Origin: Prunella strophiata
Taxonomy: Eukaryota > Chordata > Aves > Passeriformes > Prunellidae
Assembly: GCA_036583965.1 (NCBI GenBank)
Contig: JAZBQD010000019.1
Span: 20,897,085-20,961,084 of the forward strand
DNA length: 64,000 bases
Reading direction: 5' to 3'
A program made the position numbers and the translations under genes. Under the pieces are notes generated by a model. It was not told where the DNA came from. It searched no databases and saw nothing but the letters and a program-made list of their open reading frames with translations. Below are positions 36,101-49,837 of this stretch, one piece after another (position 1 is the stretch's first letter; the number at the start of each line of letters is the position of its first letter).

Positions 36101-37530
36101 CTGAAAGAAGAAAAGAAACAAATGTTTTAAAATTGCTGCCACTTAGGAGAATGCTCTTGGCCTCTAAGTCTCTAGTGGGTAGTTGTAGCCGGTAGATGGC
36201 ACTGGAGAATACACAGAAGTGTCACTTTGAGCTTTGTCAGGACACATTTCATTGGTTCTGCTTCAATGCAAACACTTTCTTTCACACTGTTCTTTACAGC
36301 ATTCACCTGAACACAGTGACTCATTTGTTCCCATAAAACATCACAGAAGACAGGTGAGAAACCAGGCAACAAAAATCAGGAGATGTGGATAAAGAGTTAT
36401 TTGAGCAACATCTCTACTGATTATTACTAGTCACTTGTTATATAAAATGCAAGCCACAGACAGGCTGTTATCTCAACACCTGTTTTGTTCTGTTATTCTT
36501 CTTGGGAAACAAACAGTCCTCACTCCCAAAAAATAATTGTGGGATCCAGCAGGAAGAATGCAGTTAGAAGATGAATGGAACTCGAAGGGAGCAGAAATGT
36601 CATTAGCTGACTTTGAAATCCAGAGGGAAGCTACCTAAAAGACAGGAGCAGCCCATCTTATTTTTCTCCATCACACACCAAGCAGTGCCTTAGCAATAAA
36701 GCAGCAGTTTTCACAAAACTTTCCACCAGGTTGCTGAATGAAAGGGAAGAGCAGGCAAAATCTGTTATAGCAGCCACAACACTTTCTTCTGCAGGTCCCC
36801 TCCACTCCTGCCAGTGATTCCAAGTAATGACCATATTTCATGACTTTAGGTTGCAAAATACACACCCAGAGTATAATCAGATTAGGTATATGCATTTAAT
36901 ACCACTGATTTAAACAGCAACAGAAATTCTCATCACTGTACAATTAAGAGGAATGCATCTTCAAACACTCAGTAAAGAGAGGCACAGTACGCTGGTGTCA
37001 ACAATTATGAAGGCATACTATGTGCACTGCACATATCCAAAACTGGTACAGACAGGGCAGAACTAAAATATATCATATAGGAAGTCAATACATTTGCTAG
37101 CTATCCATACTATAAATTTGAAACAACAACAGAGAGTAGATGGCCATCTTCTATGCAACTACATCTTCCTTGAAAAAAACTGAGGTATAATAAAGGGTCA
37201 CAGGAAAATTTGGTTCCATTTACTACCTTACATATCTACTTAGAGGGCAGAGGACCCCATTCTTCAAGGCTGTTACCCTAACTTTACTACATTCACATTA
37301 GCAAATCTCAGCAATAAGAAAGAAACTTCTCCTCTTGTACTTGATGGCCACCTTGGATTCCTCTCCTGGATTTACTTCTGTCTCCTGGTATAAAAAAAAT
37401 CTTTTTCTGAAAGTTTCACCACATTTCAATTTCTTAGAGAGGTCTTTCTGATTCCTGCTTTACCTTACATTTCAAAACTTACTCATAACAAACTACTCGT
37501 CAAAAATTCCTTGTATCTTCAATACCCTTC

Positions 37531-37554
37531 TTTTTTTTTTTTTTTTTTTTTTTT
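37531..37554. repeat. Poly(T) tract, 24 bp
   Basis: Uninterrupted T run, read as poly(A) in the transcript. Confidence 0.95.
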
Positions 37555-40500
37555 ACATTTTCTTCCTAGCACCAAGTTTCCTGGTGTCAGACTACAACAT
37601 TGTTTTAGGAAAGGAAAGAAAACTGTCCTGTAGCTGAAGAGGTCAGTGAACAGTGGTTCAACTACTTGAAGCTTAGCACTGAAACAGTAAGCATTTTGGT
37701 TTTTCTCTCATTAAAACAGTAAATTTTAGACTGTGCTAAATGTAAGCTGGATAGAAAGTTTCATATACATTCACAGTGTTATTCTGTGAAGAGACTTTTT
37801 TTCAGGATATCAATATCATCCTTCTCTTTTCACTGCACTGTGAGGTAAGTGGATTGCTGCTCCCAGCAGATGCATGAAATCAGATGCCATTTGGAAACAA
37901 CCAATGCTTCTTCTCTTATGCTAGCCCAAAAATAAGTGAACTTTCAGTTAACAAATATTTATTTCAGATAAAAGCATTGCTGGCACAGCTTTACCAATTT
38001 GACATATGAAGTAAGTGATCTCCCAACACTGTTTTAGTGAATCTTTTGCTGGCAACCATATAATTATCTTCACCTGCATAGCAATTACCAAAGAACACGT
38101 GACTAATTCTTCCTCAAAGAATCAAATAATATAGGTAACCTGGCTACTGATATTGTGGTTTGCAAGATATTGCCTTACAATCAGCCTCCTGGATGACTTC
38201 TCATATTGCTTCTTAATTGCCATCAATACACCAAGCTTCTTTGGCAAACTGTGGCTGCTCTAAGAAGAGTCCACCTTGGTGAAGGTATAGCATGAGTAGG
38301 TGAGATGACAACCTGCACCTTTTATAATGGAACAGATTAGAACCACCACCACAGAAAAGGAAGGGATTAAAAGGTATTCAGCAAAGTGAAAGCTGCATAC
38401 CTTCAAGCCTACAGGCTTAATGAGGCAAAGGTAACAACTTTGCAGGTGGGGAAAAGGATGGTGGGAAGTTCAATTAATCTCTGCAGAATGAGAAAATGTT
38501 TCTGATTTCTCCTCAGAGGCAAAGGAGATAGCACCTTTCACCATGTCTTTCCAGGGCTTGAAGGAAAAGACCTATTTAAAGAGCTAGTGATAAGAGAGCA
38601 AACTGGGAAAGAGATAAGATTCTGGAAGCAGGGGACTGCAAAATGCCAGTGGCCTTTAGGCTGATGGAGAGAAGGGGGAAATGAGCAAACTGGTGCCTTC
38701 CCCATCCCAAGAGGCATCCTCTCTCAGAGCCAGAGAAGACAGCCCTTCTAAAAGCTGTGTAACACTTTATTGCAATTAAGAAGTGCAAAAAATAGTCTTA
38801 AAATAAAATAATGGTTCTTGTGGACAGCTTCTTCCAGCTCTCTTCAGATCACTGTTGGACAGAGCTCCCTGTGACTCTTTAACTCAACTTTTGCAGAATC
38901 ACAACTTCTGAGACTCTTATTTGGACTGAGTAGGAACTTGTCATGAAAATGGTTTTGTTCCAATTACCAGAATAAAACACAAAACAATATGTTAAAGGTA
39001 GGACTACTGAAGGCAAACTGCACACACAGACCCCAAGATACAGTTAATTTATGGTATTTTAAATCTCCAGGGCACCAGACACTATGAAAAAATTAACAAC
39101 TAGTTTATGCATTCCTGGCAGAAGAAAAAAATAAAGCAAAGCAAAGCACAGAGAAAGTCCTGACAGCGAAGAACAGTGACCGTGGACACCAGGGGCAAAT
39201 TCACAATTTATTTTCAGCATCAATTCCAGTTTCTTCATTAAAAACTTCATTAAAACAGCTTCTACCAAGACCTACCTTCCTTCTAAATCTGAAAGACAAG
39301 CTTTACCATTACAGTTTAGCACTTCATGATGGACATAGCCTTTAATTTGTTTCCCCATACATTCAGCTGTGTGTTATTTACATAACCAAACAAGGGTATC
39401 ACTAGACAAGTAAATATGTGACAAAGAAAGATTTACATTTGAGCCACTACCTATAACATTTATTTTGTAGCTATAGGAAAAAAAATCATAACTATGCAGC
39501 AAAGGAAAAGGTGAATACAGAGCCACACAGTGCAAACATGTTATGTGGTTCAAAAGGGTTCAAGAGAATTTTAACAGACAGTGCAATTTTTTTCCTCTCT
39601 ATATTGGTATTCACTGGGTGTCCCAAAAACTTTCCATGAAAAGGCAACCATTAATTAATGTCTTTGAAACCTCCAAGTGACATCAAGTGCTGGCACTATG
39701 TCTTGGAAAATTGAGAACCATTTTATTTATAAATAATTGAGTGAACTCAGCATTCAATCTATCTTACTTTTTTCCTTCTTTCTTTAAGGCTACTGTGCCA
39801 AAAAGGATTTTAAAAGTTTTTTCAAGAATTTGTCTTGTGCTGATTTGTCCCATAAAATTGCTGCCCTCAAAAGCCACATTACCACTTCATTCCTTACAGT
39901 ACTTCTGGAGATAAACTTCTGCCATTATGTCTCTAAGAATCTAGAAATATAATTATGATCACATAATGGAATGGTTGTAGATAAGTTAGAAGAACAAAAA
40001 AAAGCACAAAGGCCTGAAAAAAAATTTTTTTACAAGGCTTCTCCTTGACCTGTCTACTCTACACAGACTCCTGGTGACAGTTTGTTATATGCACAATTAC
40101 GAAACATTTTCAACATTATTAAATGACACAAGAGCTAATCTACAGCCTGGATCAATTTATTGCTTGCCCTGAAGCATTGGTTCACTTTGGGCAACCTTTT
40201 CTTTTACCTTTCTGTAAACCAGATTCTTTATCCATGACAGAGGAGTTATAGGCACCTATCCATCCAAGCTCTACAAGCCTGAAAATCAAGATATATTTCA
40301 CTTGAACACTGATTATATACTGCTGATCCAAACATTTCAGCCCTGAGAGCAACTACAATCTGAGAGGAGCAGGCCCTAAGCTTTCCTCAGCTCCTACCTT
40401 CATCTCCTTCAAAACCTGTTCCTTCAAAACAGGTCTGAGGTCTTACATTTTAGCAGGAATGTTTTAACTTTTGTTTCCCTTCAGTCAAAGAGAAGTAGAG

Positions 40501-40809
40501 CCTGTCCTGTGTCAGGCCTTTGCTTTCTCCATGCAATGCCTTTACATTTTGAAGGCGTCTGTCTTTATGTAGCAGACCAGGTAGGAAGAAAGTAAAATGA
40601 GGTTGGCAGTGATTTTGTAAGATGAGCAGTCTGAGTGTGTTAGAGGGTACACATACATGAAAAGCCACATACACTCTGTACGCTGAAAAGGGCTTTACCC
40701 TTAGGTTTTCTTTTTCTAAATCTAAAATTTAAATTGGGCACACTAAAAGTATATATTTGTTCCCTGTGTTCAGAAAGCATTTTCTTTCAAAAACCAAGAG
40801 AGAGAACTC

Positions 40810-40925
40810 CAGGCATTAGGGCAGATCCAACTCTCAGCTGCATCAATGTGAATCAATAACAATTCTGTTGAAGAAACTCAATTCCTACTGATGGAAGTGG
40901 AAGCAGAATTTATCCCAGTATCTTC
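40810..40925. mobile_element. Degenerate ancient repeat relic (CAGATCCTCAGCTG type)
   Basis: GGCAGATCCAACTCTCAGCTG, then TGTTGAAGAAACTCAATTCC and a complementary-like right half near CAGAATTTATCCC, recalls an ancient palindromic amniote repeat with ends CAGATCCTCAGCTGGTGTAA. Divergence is high and the assignment is tentative. Confidence 0.3.
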
Positions 40926-43900
40926 TTATGTTGTTTTGCTTATTTTTCTGAAGCAAAATGTAAAATTAAAGGAAGCATTTATAAAACACACCTGAAATCT
41001 GACTACAGTCCCAGGCTGTGTTTTCTCACACTCATTTTATTGCATAACATTTAAATAGTGACTACTGCACTTACTGCCTCCTCCTCCCACCCTGGCTGGT
41101 TCCAGCATGGCTAGACATCAGCCCAAACCTGGCAGATAACACTCCTGGTTATCCTGTCCTGCAGATCACTGCTGATTTTGCTGCTCTCATTTGAAATTGA
41201 TACAAGCTCTTTTATAAATTCAACAAGTCTTATCAAGCTGTAGGAAGGTTTGGTAAACTTTCCCTCCCCTCCCAAAAAATGCCACACAGATACACTTCAA
41301 CTGCACTACCCTCTAAATTCAGGAAAATTGCTTTGTTTTTTTATAGCCCTGAGAACTGCTCTTCCTGGAATGGCTTGCTTTTGCTTAGGCTCCTCACACT
41401 TGCAGTCCATGTTTTTAAAAGGAGATTGAACTTTTATTTCTTCCTCTTTGTTTTCACTTCTTTCTTTAAGACTTTCTTTGCTTGATTTCCTTCGGGGTTT
41501 TATTTGCTTGGTTGTTTTTTATTTTTGCTCTGCCTCAAATTTGATTCTGGATGTTAGTCCCTCTGAAGGACTGCTCACTCTCTGTGGTTTAGGGGGCTTT
41601 GCAGAACAGTGCTAAATGCTGTGAGTTATCCAGGAGAACCAGGTATAGATGAATATTCCACAGAGGACATTCATTTATTACTACAACTACAAATCACTTG
41701 ATGTGAACTTTCACTATAAACAGAAACTCAGAAAGCTCTTGCTAATTAGCAAGGCAGTAAAAACCAGCATTGTCCTTAGAGGGCCCTTCTGGGCTGCAGC
41801 TAGAACTGAACGCATGGCTGGACAGATCCTTCTGGTACACATCTATCACTGGATTTCAGAAGGGGAAGTATCAGAATCTCTATTCAGCACAGAGTATAAG
41901 GTAGTTAGTTCTACTCTTCTCTGGCTGGCCATATTCATTACTGTTTTTAATACCACTGAGAGGTAAGTCTGAAATCAGGATTCAATATGTAAAAAAACTC
42001 TAGGCCTGGGTAAAGGGAGAGTTTACTGAATGAAGTCTGCCTTTATCCAAACAGTGACAGCAGGGGAAGAACACTCAAGAATCAATATTGCCACCCTGGC
42101 AAATATGATAATCAACAAAAACAGCAAATGCTCTGAGAGAAATGACAGGCACTGAAGCTCACCTGGCTTGGAAGTTTTTTTACCAGGGTGCCAACGCTTT
42201 ACAGTTATCTTGAAACAAGGCAAAAATGTTAAGGGGAATGTAAGTAAGACAGGTCAGATCATTTAGTTTGATTTTTAAGGGCTGTTACAAGGAGCAGTAG
42301 GTCATTTTTTGTTATATACTGTTACTGCTTCTTTAAGGTGCTCAACCAGATCTACTGAATACCAGTTAAAACCTATTTATCAGAAACAATCACACACATA
42401 CACAGAGGATAAATATATACAGAAATTATTACCCTTTGGGGGCATGGTTTTAAGAGAAGCAGTTCTCAGCAATACATAATTTATAAGGCTAAAAAGGACA
42501 ATTGTTATAATCCACTCTCTAAAATTTTATAGGAGGTCATATATCTTGTCTAAATTGATTCTTTTTTAAACTACAGGATATATTTTAGAGCAGCATTTGT
42601 GATTTGCAGCTGAGGAAAGAAGGTTTGGATTCATTACAGTTGCTACTTTGATGAGATTGGCATAGTGTTGAACACGGTCAAAAAAGCAAGTGGAATTCAA
42701 GAATTATAATGAAAAAGAACAGTGTACAAGAGGAAAACTTCCATTATATGTTAAAGGTGGACCTTTGACTTAACTTCTTGAACACAGTACACAGATCTTT
42801 GCAGGCCTTATCAAAAAGAAAAAGAAGATATATAAAAGGTTCCAAAAAGTAGTACACTTGGAACTGTGTATATAGCCATGAAGCAATGATTAGCTCTTTA
42901 TAACTCAAAGAACTACAAATATCTAAGAAAAGCATTTGAAAATTATGTTTAAGCAAAAAAAGCACCAAATTCATGGGAAGACTCAAGAGCTACTGGATAC
43001 AGTAATATGAATAGAACCTTGTGCTCAGCTTCTCCTGAAAAGCAGATCATTATTGTTTAACTGTTACTGCCTGTATTGAAACACCATCTAGCATCATACT
43101 GCCACAAATGACTTGTAAGTCTGTGATCAAGCCAAAATTTTCTTGAACATTGCTACTGATTCTTGTTCATTTTAAGAAGTGGTAAAAAAATTAAATTGGG
43201 AAATATTAATGAAAATTGAATTCTTTTCCATTGAAGGTCTAGGAAATTTAGCTTAGATAAACATCTGTCACAGCCATGCACAATGCCTTTAGTCCATCCT
43301 CAGAGCAAAAAAAAAGCTAAAGCAAAAGACTTAGGGTTCCAGCTGCATCTTTCCTTGACTGCAAACTCTCTCCTCAGTTTTACAGAGTATAAGAGAAAAC
43401 CACTCAGCTCTCTGAGTTTCTTGCTTAAAAGCAGGTTTTCCAATCTTACATTTAAATTTCCCCATGGCCCTGAAACTCCTTCAGTTTAGTTATACTTTTT
43501 TTTAAAGCTGGAGACACCAGAAAATTTTTAACTTTAGTTTACAGAAATTACACAATCCTACCATGGGGGCTCACATTTGAGGCTTATTCACCATGATCAA
43601 CAGTTAAATTCAGGAGTGCTCTCTGGGAGTGTTCCTTGTATTGAAAGATGATCTCTACACTTTGGGATGGAGACACATTACATTATTTGGCTAAAGTAAA
43701 ATTTATACCAGTTTCCTTGTTAAGAGTTTAACAAATTTTCCAAACTGCCCTTCATTTTTAGCCAGTTGAAGGTTTATGTGGGACACTAGATGGTAATAGA
43801 ATACTTTTTCAATGTCCCTTACAACAAGAAATTGTAGCACAGCAATACACTGCTACTAAAGTACATCTCACTCCTGGTCTTGAACTTTTTTTGACCAAAC

Positions 43901-46900
43901 ACTTTTGCAATATTACAGAAATAGAGCCACCAGTAGGATATGAAATTGCCATTCTCTTGGTTTTATTTTACCTAATCTCCTTCCCTTTCCTGCATCTTTC
44001 TCTCTTTCAACTTTGCCTTTTGTCTAATAAAATTTTATTTTATGGACAAAACTACCCTGAAGACAAACAAAAAAAATGGACAAGAAGCTCAATTCTGTGA
44101 CAGTTCTACCAGGGTCAGGAGTGACTCATTTTGTACAACAACACACACAAATACTTTTACCAAGAAAAGACATGAAATGTAGAAGCTGCTTGTTTATTTC
44201 AGCCTAGATACCCTGCATCAGATAAACAGATATCAGCTTTACACATCACTGAAGCAGTTCAGGTAACATTAATACATAATATCATCAGAATTACACTTAG
44301 GAATTAATTTTACACCTGAAGCTTACATATTTCATGTAAGGTGATACCATTAGTACAGATTGAGACCTTTAAATTTTAACTCACAGAGGTAATCAAGATT
44401 AGTTTGACAGAACACAGGGTTGAAAGAAAAGATTTTTGCTTCTAGTGCTGGTCTGCTGTACCTTGAAAAAGCCACTTTAATTTCTCTCTCTCCAGTTTCC
44501 CTTTTTATAATGTGGAGTCACATTATCAAAAAGCTTATCAAACAGTACATTTGTATGTTATCTGCCCCAGTGGAGCCCTGGTATCCAGTGGGGCCTCCAG
44601 ATGTTGTTGCAGTACAGTTAATTAATATCAAGCAGGGTATCCTGCTTTACATTATCATCATTACCATGATGAGGCTTGTACTAAGCTTACCCTAAACCCA
44701 TTTCCTCAAAATCTGGGGAATGCTGTGACACATCTAGTTGCTCTTGTATCTGACACCTGCCAAGCCCAGTAATCAGTGATATTCAGCAGTCTTAAAAGGG
44801 AGGCTTCCTTCAGTGCCATTCAGTGCCTAGGATGCAGTGCTCAATTAAATCTTTATTCCTGTTACCCAGGGTAGCACCAGTACACTGCCAGCCAATTAAC
44901 AGGCAGTAAAATGTTTCAAGAAACACATGCAGGTGTGTTTAGGCCACACAATTTCCAAAAAACAATTGTAATTACACAGCTGGTGAAACTCCAGCCACGA
45001 GGCTGCTAAACCCCACTCATTTAGGGGTATCATGCTGCAAGTAAAGAAACAGAAATTAGCAGCATGCTGAAAAGGGGCATTTCCTAGGGAAACAGAATGC
45101 AAAACAGATTAAAGAGGTGATTGTCTGAACCTGTTTATTGGTTCACTAGCAAATACATTATTCAGATGGCTAATTTGTTCTCACAGATTAAAATACACAT
45201 CATAAAAAGATGCCCTATCTGATGGTGTGAACTCCAACTATAATTAGGATTAAATATTCTGACAGTGCCTTCTGAAAATATAAACAGTATATCCTGAGAA
45301 GTTTTGCGAAATTGTACCTTGTAGATATGATTCTGCACTAGGTCAGAAACAGGAACCATTCTGAATGTTGACACAAGCTTCAATTTTCCCAGAGAAGGGA
45401 ACTAATGCATACTGTGTGCTGCATTTTAAACTTGAAGTATGCTTAAGCTGCTGCACTCTTTCAGAATTATAGAAGTTTGCTGATTAAAAGTAGGCCTTTA
45501 CCTTTCTAAGAGCTGCTCTGCAACTCACTCTTCAGACAAAAACATGACCAGATGCTAAAATGTCACATCCACTCAATAAAGAAATGACTGCAGTAGCAAG
45601 TCACATTTTAGTAGGGCACAAGAACAAGGAACTTGCTCCAAAGCAGAGATCTTGCAGGAGAAAATATGCCCATCCATCTGACATCATCTCCCCTGGGGTT
45701 TCAATCCACCAGGTAACATTGCCAACAATTTGTGCTGGCAGAAGCTAAAGTGGCAGTCACACTCCAGTGGTTTGAACCTTGCTGGACACCAGATACTCAC
45801 CAAAGCCTCTCCATCACTTCTCCAATTCAGCAGGACAAGAAGAAGAAATAAAATGAAAGGCTCATGACTTAAGGGCAGGGAGAGATCACTCATGAGTTGC
45901 TGTCACTGTCAAAACAGTCTCAGCTTAGGGAAATTAATTTATTACCAACCAAATCAGAGTAGGGTAATGAGAAATAAATCTTAAAAACACCTTCTCCTTG
46001 ACTCTCCTTTCTTTCAGGACTAAACTTTACTCTTGAACTCTCTACCCTCTCCCTGCAGCACCATGGGCTTCACCACAGGCTCTATCCCACTGCCATTGTT
46101 CCTGCTCTGCAACTTTTCCCCCCTTTTAGCTATGTTTTCACAGAGGCTATACCATTGTCACAGATGGCCTTGGCCAGCAGTAGGTCCTAGTCATGGAGCT
46201 GGCTGGCATTGGCTCTGTCAGACATGGGGGAAGCTTCTGACAGCTTCTTACAGAAGACACCACAACCCTGCCATGCAAACCCAATGCATACACAAAATAT
46301 GGAGTTAAAGATCTGATACTTACAGGCCACGTGGAATAAACCACGTACCTTAACCACTAGGCTTTCATACTGAAAGCATTGGTACAATTGTGAGATGCCA
46401 GTGAGCTGAAGGCACAGCATTTATTACTCAGTAGCAGCAATCAGAGCTGTCTGTCTCAACCCATAACCAACATAAAAGTGAACACTTGTCAAGAAGATGG
46501 CACTAAAAAAGGACACTGCATTCTGACAGGAAAGGTGATCACAAGTACCAGCTTGCCACCACCCAATTAACCCAAGTGCAATAGCTGTAGAAGTGCAAGG
46601 GGTGAAGAGACTTTGGACAGAATTAATCTATTTAAACTTGGTTTTGCCTAGAGTATACTTTTTTGCAGACTCTCTTCTCTTAATCATAAATAATATCCTA
46701 GGGTTTCACAGTGGTCCAAAAATATATATTTAAAGGCATTATATGACTAAGCACTATATACTACATGCACTTTCCTTTCTTAGTGTTTTCATTACAGAAT
46801 TTCAATAGAATAGAATTCTAATAGAATTTAATGCATCCAGGGCCTATATTCTATGTTCCTTTTGAAATTCATGAACAGATTCCATAAATTGTATAATATC

Positions 46901-49314
46901 AACAGCCTGTTGCAACCAAAGCAGTCTTCTTTACCAGACAAGCAAGAAGCTCGAACTAAGGTTCAATAGGTCTCTCTAATCCAACAAGAAAAAGAGGGAA
47001 ATGTGAGGATTTGCAAACACAAAAAATACCTGGATTCAATAACAGCTTATTTCTAGTTTTTCAAAGCTTGTTCTCTTAAAATGGCAGATTATTTTTTTTA
47101 AGTTAGTATAATGTGGCTTTTGAGATGTGGCTGGATTCCAGCTGAAGGCCTTCCTAATCCTGAATCAAAGAGGTTTCCTAAGATTTTTAATGGAAGCAGA
47201 ACATTAAAAATACATGAACATTGCAGTACAGGAAACTTATATTTCTAATGAAAATACTCTAATTACTCAAATAATTAATACTCTACAGATGGTATGACAG
47301 AGCACTGATGGACAAGAAATAGTGGAATATTAGACAGAGATGGAAAAAGAGAAGAGGAGAACAAAGTGGTTTGAAGGCATAGCTCACAAAGGAGGCCACC
47401 AGCAACACTTACATGCTGGAAAGCAGAGACAAAGATAAATGACTTGGCAAAATTTTGCAGGAGCAAGAAGTTACAGGAAAAGAGCAAATAACTGAAATGT
47501 CCTTTCATTCTGAAGCCACTACCTACCTTTGCTACCAAGGAACACTTCAAACACCCATGCTTTACACACACATAGGATGCACTAACTACTAAATAGGCCA
47601 AAAGGCTGCATCTGAAACCTGTTCGAAAAAGCACCTCACATCAAGACTGACTTCTCCTACAAAGATGAGGATTTTATTAAATCAAGCTAGGCAGCTGGGG
47701 AAAAATTACAACTTTGCTATTTGCATATTTATTTTGTCTTGCAGAATTTGCTTATTTTTTGGCAAAGGGGTATCAGCTGAGCCCCTTGCCAAGTTTGTAC
47801 TACATTAGTTAAAACAGAACTGCTGATGTCAAATGGAAACTTGATTTGGAATGGATGTCACAAAAAAAGCTGAAGTACTTCCAGTACTGATTTTTTTGCA
47901 TAGTAGGTGTAGGAAAGGGCAGTGAGTAAGGAGAAGGCTAATGTCACAACAGTTTCAGCTTCCATACTTCCTGATATCTTCTCTGTACTCTAGGAAAAAT
48001 GTTATGAGATGTAAAAGGACAGCCAATATAGCAAAGGAAACCCCTGTTTTAGGACTGTGCTGGGATCCTAATCCTTGTGTAATACCAGCAGTGCTTAGAA
48101 GATGAGTGTCCTCTAGGTTCTAGAACACTGAAATCAGTAGGAGAGAAACACAAAAGAACTTAGCATAAGGATGCATTCCATTACTCAGCCTCCCTTGTCC
48201 CTATGGCCACTCACTTATTCACATTAGCTTCCATGGGAAGAAGCTAGGTTTCATCAGGCCTGCATGAAGGGACAAAGGCCACCTTTAGAGACACCCTTCA
48301 TTCAGAAATTAGTGTAGCTACCATTAGGAACACTGGGGTAAAGGAATCTCAGGGTACAGGAGGTAAGACCAGTACAAAAGCAGCTCTAACATGTCCATTC
48401 CTAGATCAAAGAAGATTTTTTGTGAATAAACTGGAGCAGCCAAAGGAATTTAGAGATACAGGACTGTTGTGATTTAGACTATACAGTTTATGCTTACACA
48501 CTGGAAGGAAAAAATTTCTTGCTTTTGTCCAGCACTTTGTGATTTAGCAACACTCAGTAAATATTACCCAAGTGCAAGAAGAGAGTTCCTCTGTTCATTC
48601 ATTATTTTGTCAGCAGGCTGCTGAAATTAGTAGGTCAAACTCTGACATTTCTACTCAGGAGAAAGCCCTACAGAGGACCCAGTTTTGAAAAAGAATTGAG
48701 CTTGATACTGTATGTTCAGCACAAAATAGCATAGCCTTTAAAACTCAAATTTAAAGAACTGTTATTTTGTTTAGGGGAATAAGAGTAAGATGGGCCTTAT
48801 CTTTTTGCAATGATATGACCATAGCCCCAACTCTCCATATTTTCTCCTTCCTAGACAATTTAGCCATCTGACGAGCTGATTGGGAGAGACAAAACTTGCA
48901 ACAGGCTGATCCAGTAAAATGCAAACTGAAGGAGCAATAAGGGTGATGGATGGCTGTGGCCAACTATTATGGCTGTTATCTGTGTCTTCAGGCAGATGGA
49001 GGACAGTACTGGCAGCATATGGCATGGGAGTTTGGGCTTGGAAGGCGGATACAGCAGACTCCTGACAAAAGGAATTAAAACCAAAGCAGCATGGTGGCTA
49101 GCAAGGCAGTCTGACAGGCTAAACCATTGATCACCTTCCTCATTTCTGCACCTCTACACCTTACTCAGTTCTATGGGCTCCCACCTCCATTCCTAGAGCT
49201 GGCCTTTTAGCTCTGCCTGCAGAGAGGGAGCCAAGAAGCCTGAGCTTGAAAGGGGCCAGTGTCAACATTCATTTTGGGAGATGCAGGCAGGCAGCAGTGG
49301 TCAGTTGGTGAAGC

Positions 49315-49415
49315 TGGCCATGGTGAACCTGGCCTCAAACACTTCCAGGGATGGGGCAGCCACCATTTCATTAGGCAACCTGTTCCAGTCCCTCACTACC
49401 CTCATAGTATATAAT
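49315..49415 (-). mobile_element. CR1 LINE, internal fragment
   Basis: The plus-strand landmarks ACTTCCAGGGATGGGGCAGC and CAACCTGTTCCAGTCCCTCA followed by ACTACCCTCATAGTA are the reverse complement of the CR1 region just upstream of its 3' untranslated part. The copy lacks the true 3' end, so it is a relic truncated on both sides. Confidence 0.8.
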
Positions 49416-49797
49416 TACATACTAATCAGAAATTATACAGCATTTTAAACAGAGCCATTTATTATAAGAACACAGGGTTTCACAAGCGAAAAAAAAGGTC
49501 CCAAGGATGATACACACTGTCAAGATTCAAAACATTATTTTGCAAATTGGTGGACAATGACAGTGACACAGACTTGCCAGGCTATAAAGAAAATACCAAC
49601 AAAACAAAGCAGACAGTATGTGTGTGCATGTGGGGACAATTCAAGAACAACAAATAAAGGAATGCTGGCATGGATTCCCTCTGTTTGTAGCTACCATGTG
49701 TTCTATATTTAATTATATAACAATTAGAAGAAGGTGGAGAAAATACAAAAAATAGCTTGTATCTGCTTTTTGCAAAAAAATATATGGTCCTGTTTTT

Positions 49798-49799
<2 letters not shown>

Positions 49800-49835
<36 letters not shown>
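49800..49835. repeat. Poly(A) tract, 36 bp
   Basis: Among the longest homopolymers in the window; about 400 bp from the CR1 fragment but not part of it, since CR1 lacks poly(A). Confidence 0.97.

Positions 49836-49837
<2 letters not shown>

Noticed and set aside
35723..36142. A single 139-codon minus-strand gene
   Set aside because: Only the middle (35929-36100) is coding; both ends are intron read through the acceptor and donor.
41649..41966. 105-codon plus-strand frame
   Set aside because: The peptide has no recognisable family, and there is no promoter or splice context.
49800..49835. Poly(A) runs as tails of processed pseudogenes
   Set aside because: No coding body or target-site duplication was recognised next to this or the other A runs.
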